Source: Pontederia crassipes
Lineage: Eukaryota; Streptophyta; Magnoliopsida; Commelinales; Pontederiaceae
NCBI GenBank assembly: GCA_030549335.1
Contig: CM060195.1
Span: 24,432,874-24,496,873 of the forward strand
Direction: 5' to 3'
Length of the DNA: 64,000 bases
Below are positions 1 to 11,274 of this stretch, piece by piece (the first letter of the stretch is position 1; every line of letters starts with the position of its first letter). The position numbers were made by a program, and so were the translations under genes. The notes beneath the pieces were generated by a model. That model did no database searches and was not told the origin of the DNA. It worked only from the letters and a program-made list of their open reading frames with translations.

Positions 1-4
1 TAGA

Positions 5-718
5 ATGGCTCCAGCAGAAATGCTGAAATTGAAGACCCAAATCCAAGAGCTATTGGATAAGGGATTCATCCGACCGAGTGTCTCCCCATGCGGCGCTCCG
101 GTATTGTTCGTGAAGAAGAAAGACGGATCTATGCGATTGTGCATAGACTATCGGATGTTGAACAAGATCACCATAAAGAATAAGTACCCACTACCGAGAA
201 TTGATGACCTGTTCGACCAATTATCTTCGACAAAAGTGTTCTCGAAGATCGACTTGCGAAGTGGTTACCATCAGCTTAGGATAGCTGATGATGATGTGCC
301 GAAGACAACATTCACAACAAGATATGACCACTATGAGTTCTTGGTGATGCCATTTGATCTGACCAATGCCCCGGTAGCCTTTATGGATTTGATGAACCGA
401 GTGTTCAGGTCATATCTGGACAAGTTCGTGATTGTCTTCATCGATGATATCTTGATTTATTCGTCGAGTCCAGAGGAACATGAGGAACATTTACGAGTTG
501 TGCTACAGACTCTCCGAGAGCACAAGCTATACGCCAAATTTTCGAAGTACGAATTTTGGCTGGAAGAGATAATGTTCCTCGGACATATTATCAGCAAGAA
601 TGGAATATCATTGGATCCGGCCAAAGTAAAAGCAGTTGTCAATTGGGAGCAACCAAAGAACGTATCGGAGTTTAGGAGCTTCCTCGGACTAGCAGGATAC
701 TACCGAAGATTTATACAA
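5..718 (+). pseudogene. Reverse transcriptase domain of chromovirus pol (partial)
   Basis: This part encodes about 238 residues of a Ty3/gypsy reverse transcriptase, which copies element RNA into DNA in the virus-like particle. Visible motifs in order are [28 protein letters not shown] and the catalytic box FIDDILIYS (family YxDD box), followed by [11 protein letters not shown] and [13 protein letters not shown], which marks the RT-connection boundary. The usual MPFGLTNAP motif reads MPFDLTNAP here, a likely disabling change. The frame stays open past the end of RT into foreign sequence, giving a chimeric 308-codon ORF. The start of the polyprotein is outside the window. Confidence 0.93.
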
Positions 719-982
719 GCACGTAACAATCAAAGACAGGAGCAACAAAATGAACTAGTTCCGCCACAAAATAATCATCATGAAAAAGAAGAAGCAGAGC
801 TTTCTATGAGAGAGTATGTCTCGGCCAAATACAGTGACCGAGAATCATGCATTGTGCTGCTAGATATTAATACAAATAATTTTGAGATCAATTCGGCAAC
901 TGTGAGGATGATACAAGCATCTCAATTTTGAGGAGGATTTCATGATGACCCTCACGATCACTTTGACAAATTTGTTGCTACT
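719..982 (+). mobile_element. Athila/Tat-type gag fragment inserted in chromovirus RT
   Basis: Between the RT end (GYYRRFIQ) and the resumption of the chromovirus at [14 protein letters not shown] there are about 260 extra bases. They encode a glutamine-rich stretch and then [30 protein letters not shown] and, after one stop, [14 protein letters not shown]. This pattern resembles the N-terminal gag of Athila/Tat elements (an R-E-Y start, NNFE, QFGG, then D-P-H/N). It is unrelated to the chromovirus pol around it. The breakpoints are estimated from where the two protein families stop matching, to within about 10 bases. A processed gag fragment or template switch is my inference. Confidence 0.7.
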
Positions 983-1480
983 CTGAGCACTTTGCATCGC
1001 CACTGACAAAGAAAGGCATCAAATACGAGTGGTCGCGGAAGTGTGAAGACAGCTTCCAGGAATTGAAGAAAAGATTGATGACGGCGCCTATTCTTACCGT
1101 ACCTTCAGGCCAAGGAGGTTATGTGGTATACAATGATGCATGCGGCACTGGCTTAGGGTGCATCTTGATGCAGCATGAAAAGGTCATCGCCTACGCATCA
1201 AGGCAGTTGAAGAAACACGAGAAGAACTACCCGACACACGATCTCAAATTAGCAGCCGTAGTCTTTGCCCTCAAGATTTGGAGGCACTACCTTTATGGTG
1301 AAGAATTTGAGATTTTCATAGATCACAAAAGTCTGAAGTATATCTTTTCTCTACGTGATCTGAACATGCGTCAGAGGAGATGGATAGAATTCCTAAAGGA
1401 TTACGAGTTTACTATCAGCTACCACTAGGGAAAAGCAAACTCGGTCACTGACGCACTCAACAGAAAGTGGGTAGGATCAG
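983..1480 (+). pseudogene. RNase H domain of chromovirus pol
   Basis: The chromovirus frame resumes with [14 protein letters not shown] and [15 protein letters not shown], the RT-RNase H connection. The RNase H fold follows: [15 protein letters not shown] (the first catalytic acidic residue is normally in SDAS and is present as the D of NDAC), [19 protein letters not shown] with the second acidic region, and [11 protein letters not shown] with the third. RNase H removes the RNA strand of the RNA-DNA hybrid during replication. A stop codon at 1426-1428 interrupts the usual G-K-A-N-x-V-x-D-A-L-x-R tail, which is otherwise readable (GKANSVTDALNRK). Confidence 0.9.
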
Positions 1481-1488
1481 TCGCATGC

Positions 1489-2495
1489 TTGGGAGTGAGT
1501 CGCTGGAACATGATCGATTGCATTATACAGGTCAGTCCAGTGATCAGTAGTGATGGTGTACGGATTATGTCACACCTCAGCATGCAACCGAAATTTATCT
1601 TGAAAATTGAAAAGGCACAACCGAATGACGATGAGTACAACCACCTACAAAAGTTGTGCAAAAAAATTCCTGCCGACTTTTCAGTCTCAGAGGGAGTCGT
1701 CAGATACAAGGGACATTTGTGGGTCCCTGACCATGATGGATTAAGAAGACAGGTGCTTGATGAATTCCACAAATCGAAATTCGCCATTCATCCCGGAAGC
1801 ACCAAAATGTATAAGGATTTGCAACGGACCTTCTGGTGGAACAATATGAAGAAGGACATAGCAGAGTACGTTGCAAAGTTCATAGTATGCCAACAAGTGA
1901 AGGTTGAACATCAAAGGCCATATGGAGTACTGCAGGAACTTGGAATGCCACAATGGAAATGGGAAAGATAACGATGGATTTTGTTACAGGGCTTCCAAGA
2001 ACACAACAAGGCCACGATGCGATATGGGTAGTGGTGGACCGATTTAGTAAAGCGGCCCACTTCATTCCCATCAAATGGAAGCAGTCCATCGAAAGCTCGA
2101 TGGACATTTATATTAAGGAGGTTATCCGACTACATGGAGTGCCAGTCTCCATTGTGTCGGATGGAGATCCACGATTTACGACGAAATTTTGGCGGAACAT
2201 CCATAGTGCCTTTGGAACGAAATTGAATTTCAGCACAGCGTTCCATCCTCAGACAGACGGGCAATCTGAGCGCACCATACAAACATTGGAAGATATGCTC
2301 CGAGCATGTGCTTTGGACTGGAGTGGTAGTTGGGACACTCATCTCCCACTGATTGAATTCGCGTATAATAACAGCCACCACTCTAGTATTGGCATGACAC
2401 CCTTTGCTGCTATGTATGGAAGACCATGCCGCTCTCCTATCTCTTGGAGTGAGGTAGGAGGACGACAGTTCTGGTCAGAGAAAATGTTGAAGTAA
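1489..2495 (+). pseudogene. Integrase of chromovirus pol (frameshifted)
   Basis: The integrase inserts element cDNA into the host chromosome. The zinc-binding HHCC region is seen in HPGSTKMYKDLQRTFWW through VCQQVKVEHQRPYG, but the first cysteine of the C-x2-C pair is replaced (KFIVCQQ rather than KCxxCQQ). The reading frame then breaks near 1965 by a small indel and continues in another frame with ITMDFVTGLPRT. The catalytic core has D in MDFVTGLP, D in VSDGDPRFTTKFW and E in QSERTIQTLEDML, so the D,D35E residues survive. It ends at a stop at 2493-2495. Confidence 0.92.
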
Positions 2496-2498
2496 ACC

Positions 2499-3021
2499 AT
2501 GGAAGATGCTGAAAAGGTCCGACTCATTAGAGAAAGATTGAAGGCAGCATTCACCAGACAGAAGACCTATGTTGACAAGAAACGAAGAGAACAGATCTTC
2601 AAGGTTGGAGATCGTGTGATGCTGAAAGTCTCTCCGATGAAGGGAGTAATGAGATTCAGCAAGAAGGGGAAGCTAAGCCCTAGGTATGTTGGTCCATTCG
2701 ATATACTTGCATTAATTGGAGATGCAGCCTGCAGGTTGGCGCTACCTCATCGTATGGACACGTGCATAATGTTTTTCACGTGTCAATGTTGTGCAAGTAT
2801 CAGCACGATTATGCTAATATAGTGAATATGGAAGAACCAAACTTGAATGTGGACTTGACATACGCAGAATAGCCTATAGAGATATTGGAGTATCGGACTA
2901 AGCATTTGAAGAATAAGATGGTACCTATGGTGAAAGTGGTATGGACACATCATAGAGATGAAGATGCTACATGAGAATTGGAAGATGAAATGAGGAAGGA
3001 TTTTCTAGAATTGTTTAAATA
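2499..3021 (+). pseudogene. Integrase C-terminal and chromodomain-like tail
   Basis: After the integrase stop the polyprotein is readable as KVGDRVMLKVSPMKGVMRF and LSPRYVGPFDIL, the GPF/Y module typical of chromovirus integrases. Following a frameshift near 2750 and a stop at 2870-2872 it continues with PIEILEYRTKHLKNK, VPMVKVVW and EDEMRKDFLELF, matching the C-terminal chromodomain-like region of Tekay/Del elements, which directs integration to heterochromatin. Further stops show decay. The last codon block ends at 3021, about 60 bases before the LTR. Confidence 0.85.
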
Positions 3022-3069
3022 GATTGATATAGAACTTTCCCCTTAAGCAAATTCGAGGACGAATTTATT

Positions 3070-3082
3070 TTTAAGGAGGTTA
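3070..3082 (+). other. Polypurine tract before 3' LTR
   Basis: The purine-rich stretch around TTTAAGGAGG sits immediately upstream of the LTR start. In LTR retrotransposons this tract primes plus-strand DNA synthesis. Position and composition are as expected, although it is short. Confidence 0.7.
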
Positions 3083-3313
3083 TGATGTAACAACCCAGAT
3101 TTTCATTAAATAAATTTTATTCATTTATGATATCTGGAAAATCATTTTCTAAAATTCGAGAATTATTTAATTCTGAAATTCAAGGAAAATTGGAAAAGAT
3201 GGTTAAAGAGATAAAATATGAGAAATTATGGGGTGATAAATCATTGATGGATGGCCAAGATTGATTCTAAAAGAGTTCAAGGCCCAATAGAATTGAAAAT
3301 ACCAAGTCTGCAC

Positions 3314-3321
3314 TATAAATA
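3314..3321 (+). promoter_or_regulatory. LTR TATA box
   Basis: TATAAATA lies 230 bases into the LTR, the normal position for the promoter that transcribes such elements. It is the only strong TATA motif in this part of the LTR. Confidence 0.6.
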
Positions 3322-4557
3322 GACATTAAGAGGTGGCTGGAAAATCCCTTTCAAAAAAACAAAATTTTTGCACCACGAGCCTCTCTTTTCCTCTCGTTTG
3401 CACGCGAACCGAGGCACCTCCTAGGGCACAAGATGGCTGGTTCCAAAGCTGGCACATAGGAGAAGAAGTTCCATGTGGTGGCCGCGAGTTTCGGAACGAG
3501 GACAGAGAGATATCGCCGGCCAAAGTTCGGCATCCGTGCAGTCATTCTAGAGAGGGAATCCAGTTGATTTTTCGGCCAACTTTATGTATGTAGGGGGAAT
3601 CCTTATGTCGTCGGTTTTTCGAGACATGGAACCCTAATCTCTTCTCCTTTGTACCAGGATTCCATTGATATATCATATGCATAGTTTAGATATTGTATGG
3701 TATAGTTATGGTGGTCGGAAAGTTGCGTCGGAACTCACTTCTCTGTCGGCGGCAGAACCCAGCCCGGGTTCTGCTGTGCCCGGCTCAGATTTGATTGAAT
3801 CCGAACTAAGTCGGATTCGGAATCGGATTGGGTTGTCCAACCTGGATCGGATTCCTATTGGCCCGGCACGGGTTCAGGCTTCGGCTCGAATCGGGTTCGA
3901 CACGATCTGACTTGAACGTGAACCGGCCGACCCAGCTTGAGTTCACCATATACCCGGCCCAGGTTTGCCCTAGTCGAGGTGATATCGGACATTTCCGAAC
4001 CCGACCTGGGTTTTACCCGATGCAGGCCGGGTTCAGGGGATAGAAGTCAAATTTGATATTTTAATATAGATGATTGAATAGTTATTATAATTATTTCTGA
4101 TTGTATGGTTAGCAGATCTGACATCATCAAACTTTTATTAGATTTGATTTGTGATAATCCTCATCGTTACCATATCAAATCTTGCTACTTATCATGTTAT
4201 TGATCCAGTAGTTTTCCCCTGATTGGGTTCTTGTCTAACCTAAAGTAAAATTATTAAAGATAGGTCTTTAGGTTAAATAAGATAAAAGATGAAAACTATT
4301 GGCTCTCCATGTTCTCCGATTATCTCTAAACCCCTGGGCCATTATTGTTATAGTATTGTATGGGGCAGATAGTGTACCTAGATGTTTGAGACGTCATCCT
4401 TTAGGGAAGCTATGGCTGTCCTGTGATGGCCATGGTCCCCCGCCATCACGAAAATATTGTTAGCGCTATCATTGGAGTGCGGCTTGCCGTGGTTTGATTT
4501 CCCACTGGCCTACATGAAAGAGACATGGAGTTTCCCATAATTAGTTGAGCGCTTCCT

Positions 4558-4630
4558 AACTGAATTGAATTGAATTGAATGGAAATGAATTGAATTGAAA
4601 TTAAATTAAATGGAATTGAATTGAACCCTG
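4558..4630. repeat. GAATT-type microsatellite in LTR
   Basis: Imperfect repeats of the pentamer TGAAT/GAATT, with ATTAAA variants, fill about 70 bases inside the LTR. No coding role is seen. Confidence 0.85.
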
Positions 4631-5306
4631 GTCATTTGGATTTTGGCATTGATTGGCTTTGCCTCCGCCTGTTGAATAGAATAGAAATTGGTAATTGACC
4701 GATGACCACATATATTGACAATGGAAAATTGTTAAATTGGATAGATGCCATAGTGATCAGGTAAAATTGATAATTAATATTGATTGATCCCTTGATCTCT
4801 TACCTGATCTCTTTATTGATTCATGGCCCTATTGATATATATTATTTTACTATCGAACTCTTCCTATATGATCTTATCATGTGCTCTATTGATTATTGTT
4901 CATTATTGATTATTTATTTTTGAGCACTATTGATCTATTTATTGTTATGGTTAGACCCTACGTATTGAGTATTTTTATACTCATGAATTTCCCTTGCATC
5001 TGAATTCATGCAGGTGAGATGATAGAAGATGGTGATATAGGTGGTCAAGCTCAGTGACAGAGATGTTGCACATGGTGTAGGACTTAGTCCTAATAGATTA
5101 TTGGATTAGTTTTATTTCCGCATATTTAGTATGGTGGAGTCATGGATATTTCCAGCTCCTTGATATTATAGTTTGTTAGACGATCTTACTGTTATTTCCG
5201 CATTTTATAGAGTTTATTTTCTGCAAAAAATATTTATATAGAATTGCGCAGCGCCTTTGAGACGACTCTGAGCATATGATAGTCACGTGGTTCTCGGAGC
5301 GTTACA

Positions 5307-6414
5307 GGGAGAATGGAGCACTAAACTTTAGATGTATAAAATGTTGTAGATGATGGCTTTTATATCCTCTATTTTTTTCCTACTATTTTTTTGAGGGTTC
5401 AACAATTTTTGCATATGGGAGAAGCTGAGATGTTGAAGGTGGATGCTGAGCCACATTGTTGTTCTAGTTTATCTTAGTCTTCACCTTTTTTTCTTTTTTG
5501 AATCGGATTGTTGTACATTTTCATGATGGACTTAGTTATGAATTATAATATCTTTTTTCTTGATTTTATGATGATGTATCAATAAACAACTAACTAGGAC
5601 TGAATAATCATGGGAGAATTTATTCTCTATGTTTTATCTATGTGTTTGACTCTATGCTTCTGTATTTAGTCTTTGTATCTTGGTACATGTTCTTAATTTT
5701 TGAGATATTGTGATTTGAGTTCAATGTGACATTTTTTTAAATTTATCTTGGTACAAGTCCAAAACGGAAATGCTTATTTTACCTCGATTCCACAACAAAG
5801 GAGAGTTGTCGTCGCTTGAGGACGTAGCCCAGTTTAGAGGTGAACCTCATAAATATCGTATGTTTTTGCATTTGATTACTTTCTTTCCCACTTTTCGTAA
5901 CAATTACACTTGATACTCTACTTTAGTTAAGTTGAATCTTATATATAATAATTGCATCTATCTCGTTATGGTCTGAACACTCTATTTACTTTTAGTCTAG
6001 CTACTTTTTAGATTTTGCTTTTCAATGTTTTTTCTTTTCTTTACACATTGATAGCATTTTTCGCCTCCTCTGATTCCACATCATGTTTTTTTTTATTTAC
6101 TTGTTTATAATCCATCATATTGTATGTGGATTATTTATTCTTAGTCGTTTTCATATTCTTTCTTAGATTTGTTTTCTTTTGTTGTATTTTCTATCCCGTA
6201 ATGTTGACATCAGTCTCTTGTATTTCATATTCTGCATTAATTCTCTAAATTGTGATTGTGTCCTAAGTTCTGATAATGCAAAAAAATGTTAGTTTTATGC
6301 ACCATGATAAAGAGAAATTTAAGAGAAAAGTAAGAAGTAAAAGAGTGATATTTTACATGTTTCATCTAGAACTTTACAAAACTGAAAATTAGATAGATTG
6401 GAGTTATCCATGTT
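5307..6414. other. Non-coding AT-rich stretch
   Basis: No ORF, domain or clear transposon end is recognisable. The sequence is AT-rich with T-runs, and may be old decayed repeat. Confidence 0.5.
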
Positions 6415-7228
6415 TCATCCTGTCGACCCAATGACGTCTCTATTTAGACTCTATTAGCATCGTAACATTTGAGTCATTAATGCACGTCGTTGTTTGGAAA
6501 ATTTATTGTAGTGGCATTTTGATGAAGGCGAGTCATTACATTGCTCCCCTTTTGTGGGACAACTCCATCCTAATCAACAAAATGCATTGCATAGGTACAT
6601 GTTCTTCTCTTAAGAGAGAACATTTGTGGTGACATATGCCTAAATGTAGAAGGAAGTCGATGTATGCTCAAGACTTGGAGCTTCCCGATGGCCTTGGAAG
6701 GCAGCGCATGTCTACGATGCCACTATCGCCTCCTGAACTCACATCGACTTAGCGTCGAAAGGTTGGTTAGCACATCGCGTTAATACCAATACAACACTAT
6801 AATTTATCGTGCATTTTTTTCTAGTTTTGACATGTGATAATAGTGGAGAATTAACGTCACGATGATGTCGGATTTAGCGCCTACATATGGTAACACTAAC
6901 GCGATGCTAAATAGACGTTACGGGGAGACACCTAGCATCTCATTCTGTTGACCCAATGACGTCTCTAGTTAGACTCTATTAGCGTTGTAACATTTGAGTC
7001 ATTAATACACGTTGTTGTTTGGAAATTTCTTGTAGTAGCAGTTTGATGAAGGCGAGTCATTACATTGCTCCCCTTTCGTGCGACAACTCCATCCTAGTCA
7101 ACAAAATGCATTGCATAAGTACATGTTCTTCTGTTAAGAGAGAACATTTGTGGTGACATATGCCTAAATGTAGAAGGAAGTCGATGTATGCTCGAGACTT
7201 GGAGCTTCCCGATGGCCTTGGAAGGCAG
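6415..7228. repeat. 290-bp direct repeat pair around a CACTA-like scrap
   Basis: 6415-6704 and 6940-7228 are close copies (both run from GACCCAATGACGTCTCTA to CTTGGAAGGCAG), differing at scattered bases. The 235 bases between them carry AGCGTC/TAGCGCC/GACGTT motifs like the subterminal repeats of the CACTA element at 15108. The arms do not begin TG or end CA, so a TRIM (small LTR element) is not supported. A local tandem duplication is more likely. Confidence 0.7.
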
Positions 7229-7248
7229 AAGGCTGCAATCATGATAAC

Positions 7249-7385
7249 TAAGGGTCCATTTGACTTATCTGATAAGTTGAAGTGTTGATAAGTACGTAGT
7301 TTGAACATTGAAATTGATTTTAAAAATAAATAGTTATGCATTTGATAATAAAAAAACTTATAAGTTATTAGTTTAGTCAAATGAT
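7249..7385. mobile_element. Possible MITE remnant
   Basis: The left edge, TAAGGGTCCATTTGACTTAT and then GATAAGTTGAAGTGTTGATAAG, resembles one end of the Tourist-like MITE at 12782-13086. The right edge has CTTATAAG and AGTCAAATG, roughly inverted. The boundaries and the TSD are not clean. Confidence 0.3.
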
Positions 7386-7694
7386 CATGACAACCTCAAT
7401 ATTATAATAGATGAAAATATGTGAAGAAAAGTTATGTGTATTCTAAGGGCAATATAATACATGCATTAATCAAACTCTCACACAAAATAAGCTAGGGCAT
7501 CCCAATTTATTTTTTCTGAATTTTTGGATATATAAGTAATAAAATAAGTACTTGTGAGATCTTTTTTCAGTTACCGAAGAAGGAGAAAACTTCAAAACTG
7601 TTTATGTCATTTTGACTAACTTATAAGCCTTTCATGGAGGGTGACAATGCCATGATCATGGACTTTTGACGGGATCTTCGTGCATGTCGCCAAG

Positions 7695-8989
7695 TGACAA
7701 ATCTCCCACAAGTATACGGAGTCATATCGTAATATGAAAATATCATCCCACAAGGAATTAGAGTTCAAGTATTAGAATTGTATGATTCCAAAATGGTTAA
7801 AAAGGGTAAACAATAATTAAAACTAAGTAAGAATGAAAGGATAAAATGATTGTGCGAAAGTCAGAAATGACGAAAGAACAAAAGAGAATTGTTTAAGAAT
7901 AAAAATCTGAATAAATGTAAGGATTATGAATCCACCTAGGGTATAGGGATTTTAGAGATAATACAATCATGTTTTCTCTACTAAATCTTCAAAAGTCATT
8001 CATCTCCTTTTTAGGCAAATATAATTCTAATTAAAATAATAAACATTTACTTTGAGATGATTTAAATTATTTTAAATGCATTATAAACCAAGATTCTTGA
8101 GTAAAATGATTATCCCTATTTCTAAGAAATAATGCATTTCATGTCATTCATTTGTACTAATCTTGATGAAATAATTTCATAATCAACAAGACCTTAAGTT
8201 GTTTAATTAGATGGCCAATCCAATAGAAAACATATCATGAATACATGAATGACAAAAACCTCTCACATTATATAAAAATCATCTCTATATCCAATCTTAG
8301 ATTTCATCAAACCCTATAATAAGGATTTTAACCATGCATAGAGAAGGAAATCATCATCAAACATAAGATTTCATTAAAAGAGAATGACATTAAGTCTAAG
8401 AAAAGTACAAAAATGCAGAGAAAAATAAGAGTCCATCCTAACCGTCTTGATCATCCAAAAACAAGGTCTAGACCTCTAAAATCATCCCCAAAATCCATTT
8501 TTATAGTCCCCTCAAATTACGGTACAAGAATGCTCCAAATAGGAAAGAAATAGCCCAATATGGTCAAATAAGGGAAAATATGGGCGCAGTCAAGGCACTA
8601 CGATAAGCCCATATTTCTTTTAATTTGTGATACGGTCTGAGGGCTTTAATACGGGCTAGAAGGCTTAAATATGGTCAGCTCGTATTTTCTAGTGCAAGTT
8701 GAATATGACTTGAAGGGCTCCAATATGTGCTGGAAGGCGTAAATATGATTTGTCCATATTTTCTAGTGCGAGCTGAATATGACTTGGGGGGCTTCAAAAT
8801 ACTGCCCACTCATATTGAGTCTCTATAGATGTATTTTTTTCAAACTTTGCCATTTTTTTATGACTTCCAAAACCCATCAAACAATAGTGTAGATTATAAA
8901 ATCTTTGACAATTAAAGAAGAAATAATATAAATCACATCAATCTTGACAATAATCATATTAAAATAATTAAATAATTACACGATTATCA
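7695..8989 (-). repeat. Athila-like LTR remnant
   Basis: Read on the minus strand, this block starts TGATAATCG, has a TATAAAAA box near 8503-8510, and ends TTTGTCA. Its last 100 bases (7700-7800) carry the conserved U5 pattern seen in the other Athila-like LTRs here (ACAAGTATACGG, then CATATCG and CCCACAAGGA). Neither a canonical PBS nor a matching 5-bp duplication is visible, so it may be a decayed solo LTR. The gap 7386-7694 holds nothing I recognise. Confidence 0.45.
8638..8793. repeat. Two-copy tandem repeat of about 75 bp
   Basis: Two adjacent units share GGGCT, TAAATATG and TATTTTCTAGTGC, and end GAATATGACTTG. They lie upstream of the putative TATA in the LTR-like remnant, where promoter-proximal repeats are common. 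Confidence 0.6.
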
Positions 8990-9898
8990 AGATACCGACC
9001 GCCAAAGTGCTTCGTAGGTTTCTTTATTGTTTGCTCATTTTGTTTTAATTTATTTTCTGTTGCCACTTCGGTTTGCATTACATAATTAGTTTAGGTTTAC
9101 AATTTTCATTTTCCTATTTGAACGAAATAAAAGGAAAGATACTTATGGTTACTTTTTTATCTCTTACTCCTAATACCTTGGTGGAACACAAGTTATATAT
9201 TTTTAGATATCTTTTGATTTAAAACAAAAAGAAAAATATCTTCTTAGCTATTTATTTTCTTACTTTTGGGGTATTTTTTTACAGAAATGTTTCATTAAAT
9301 TCAAACCCAAAAATGTCTTCATGAAGGCACCCCAATAGTCCCAATGGATTGAAAACTTGAGTTTAAATTGTATCATTTGAATGATAGAAATAAATATAAA
9401 CTCGTTGTTGTTGGCTGCTGCTATTCCCTGCACTCTCATCCTCCGTTTGTTGTTCGTGCCTTCGTGCTCCCGATCCTGTTGTTGTTCCCTCCTCCTCCTC
9501 CACCATCGTCCATGCCCACAATCTCTGATTGGTCTGCATTTCATTTCTTCTACCCCTCCCTCTACGATCTGCTTTTTCCCAATTTTTTTCCTTTGCTTCG
9601 TTCTGATTTCTCCTTTTTTCTATTTGTTGGTTCATTTTTTGTTGTATTTTGTTGTACGCCATGTCTCTTTGCTGCCGTGTCATTGCTTGTTGCTTCGACT
9701 TCTGCACCATTGTCCCTCCTCCCACCTCCATTCTCCCACAACAACCACACAATAGGAAGAACGAACATCTGCGATCTATTTTTGTGCATGTTTCCTTCCA
9801 AAACGAACATCTTGAGTATAATTGTCACGCTCCTAAATCACCCTTGCCACTTGGCAAGATCAAATCTAGGAATGCTATTAATTATGCAATGCTCTGAC
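8990..9898. other. No gene recognised; dispersed-repeat scraps
   Basis: ORFs at 9363-9752 on both strands are low-complexity products of a pyrimidine-rich stretch and overlap each other, so I do not call a gene. Parts of 9055-9350 resemble 31995-32385 (shared GTTGCCACTT and AAATGTCTTC, then TGAAGGCA), indicating an unclassified dispersed repeat. Confidence 0.5.
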
Positions 9899-9901
9899 TA
9901 A

Positions 9902-11165
9902 CCCTACAAGAAAATTACCATTTTCTGACGGGCAATTTCCGATGGATAGAAATCCGTCGGAAATTAAAATAATAAATTATATAATTTGTTATATTATTAT
10001 TTTATTTTTTGATAATTAGGAACGTCGATATTTCCGACGGATATCCATCCATAGCAATTTCCAACGGTCACAATCGTCGAAAATTAAAATAATAAATTAT
10101 GTAATTTGTTATTCGCAATTTCCGACGGAACAACCATCGGAAATGAAAATAATAAATTATGTAATTGTTTATATTATTATTTTATATTCGACAATTAGGA
10201 ACGTCGATATTTCTGACGGATATCTATTCGCCATAATTTTCGATGGTCATGACCGTCGGTAAATGTATAATAATATAATATGAGGAGTATTTTATTAATA
10301 TAATTAGCGACAGTCCAAATCATCGCAATTGCAGACGATGCCGACCGTCGGTAATAATTAACGACAGTTCAAACCGTTGGTAAAATAAAAAAATAAATAT
10401 TATATATAACTAAATATAGTATTTTATTTTTATAATTAAATAATTTTTGACGGTCACAACCGTCGGTAACTTTAAAAATAATTAATATTTACTTTTCCGA
10501 CGGTTAGAGCCGTCGGTAATTAAAATTTTATTATCCCACTTTTTTCCGTTTTCCCGCTTTCTCATCTTTATATATATATATACACGATCCCACCCTTTAT
10601 TTCTTTCCCCCTCTCCTCTCCTCTCTCTCTCTCTCCCTCTCCCTACCGGCGAGCCTCCCGACCGGACGTCAAGCGTCGACCACCAGCGACCCTCTCCCGC
10701 CGGTGTCCCTCTCCCCTTCTCTCTCTCACTCTCTCTCTCCCCCTCTACGGCCTGGACTGCCAGGAGGCCAGATCCAGCCGTTGGTGGCCGAATCGGCCGC
10801 CTGGCGGTCGGATTCGGCTGCGGGCATACCGTCGAAATTTGCGGCGGTCATCAAGACCGTCAAAAGTTTCGGCAGTCGTGATCGCCGAAGTTTTGTCAAT
10901 TTCATCGATCACCACAAATATCGGCAGTCATGACTGCCAAAGTTTCGACGGTTTCGTCGACCGTCGCAAATATCGGCGGTCGTGACCGCCGAACTTCCAT
11001 CAAAATTTTTGGCATTTTTTCCCATCCGTCGAAAATTGATTTGCGATGACCATTTTTCGGACGAATCGATTCCGTCAAAAAAACCATCGGAATCGTCATT
11101 TCCGATGGTTTTCGGAAAATTATAGACGGTTTCGACCGTCTGTAATTCCCATATTTCATGTAGTG
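9902..11165. mobile_element. Small non-autonomous CACTA element, TSD TAA
   Basis: The left end reads CCCTACAAGAAAATTACC (first A mutated to C) and the right end, inverted, reads CACTACATGAAATATGGG. TAA at 9899-9901 is repeated at 11166-11168 as the 3-bp target duplication typical of En/Spm elements. Both subterminal regions are packed with GACGG/CCGTC motifs (CCGTCGGTAA, CCGTCGGAAAT), the kind of arrays TNPA-type proteins bind. No transposase is present. The middle (10590-10900) is pyrimidine- then GC-rich. It is unlikely to encode a real protein. Confidence 0.85.
10568..10760. repeat. TA and CT microsatellites inside the CACTA element
   Basis: A short (TA)n is followed by CT-rich runs and then GC-rich sequence. 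It resembles a promoter/5' leader, but I see no gene behind it. Confidence 0.7.
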
Positions 11166-11260
11166 TAAAATATTGGTTTTGACTGGTTCTTTGATTAGTA
11201 CAATAATTAAGAGAAAGACATAATGAAAATATCAATGAAATAGTGATCAGCTAGTGATCA

Positions 11261-11274
11261 AACTCCCCCAAGCT
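11261..11274 (-). other. Polypurine tract of element A
   Basis: The minus strand reads GCTTGGGGGAGTT directly before the LTR start TGATCACTAGCTGATCA. The identical arrangement recurs in element B at 47253-47266. Confidence 0.85.

Larger units (their letters stand above)
1..5306 (+). mobile_element. Tekay/Del-like Ty3/gypsy chromovirus, 3' part
   Basis: The window opens inside the pol gene of an LTR retrotransposon and runs through RT, RNase H, integrase, a chromodomain-like tail, a polypurine tract and the 3' LTR. The order RT-RH-INT is that of Ty3/gypsy elements. The LTR starts with TGTAACAACCC and ends with GCGTTACA, which together with the pol sequence fits the Tekay/Del branch of chromoviruses. 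The coding part has several stops, a frameshift and a foreign insertion, so the copy is dead. Its 5' half, and therefore its target-site duplication, lies outside the window. Confidence 0.9.
3083..5306 (+). repeat. 3' LTR of the chromovirus
   Basis: The LTR begins TGATGTAACAACCC (or at TGTAAC, 3086) and ends GCGTTACA at 5306, about 2.2 kb. It holds a promoter-like TATA box near 3314 and two arms rich in GGCCCGG/CCGGGTT motifs around 3755-4040. The same CCGGG-rich segment recurs on the opposite strand in the LTR at 29642-31791, showing these are related families. No second LTR is in the window. Confidence 0.85.

Noticed and set aside
7695-8989. Perfect solo LTR with target duplication
   Set aside because: Candidate flanks (CCAAG against AGATA) do not match, so it is kept only as an LTR-like remnant.
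9363-9901. ORFs of 120-180 codons on both strands
   Set aside because: Low-complexity translation of a pyrimidine-rich stretch. No domain, and overlapping frames are equally open.
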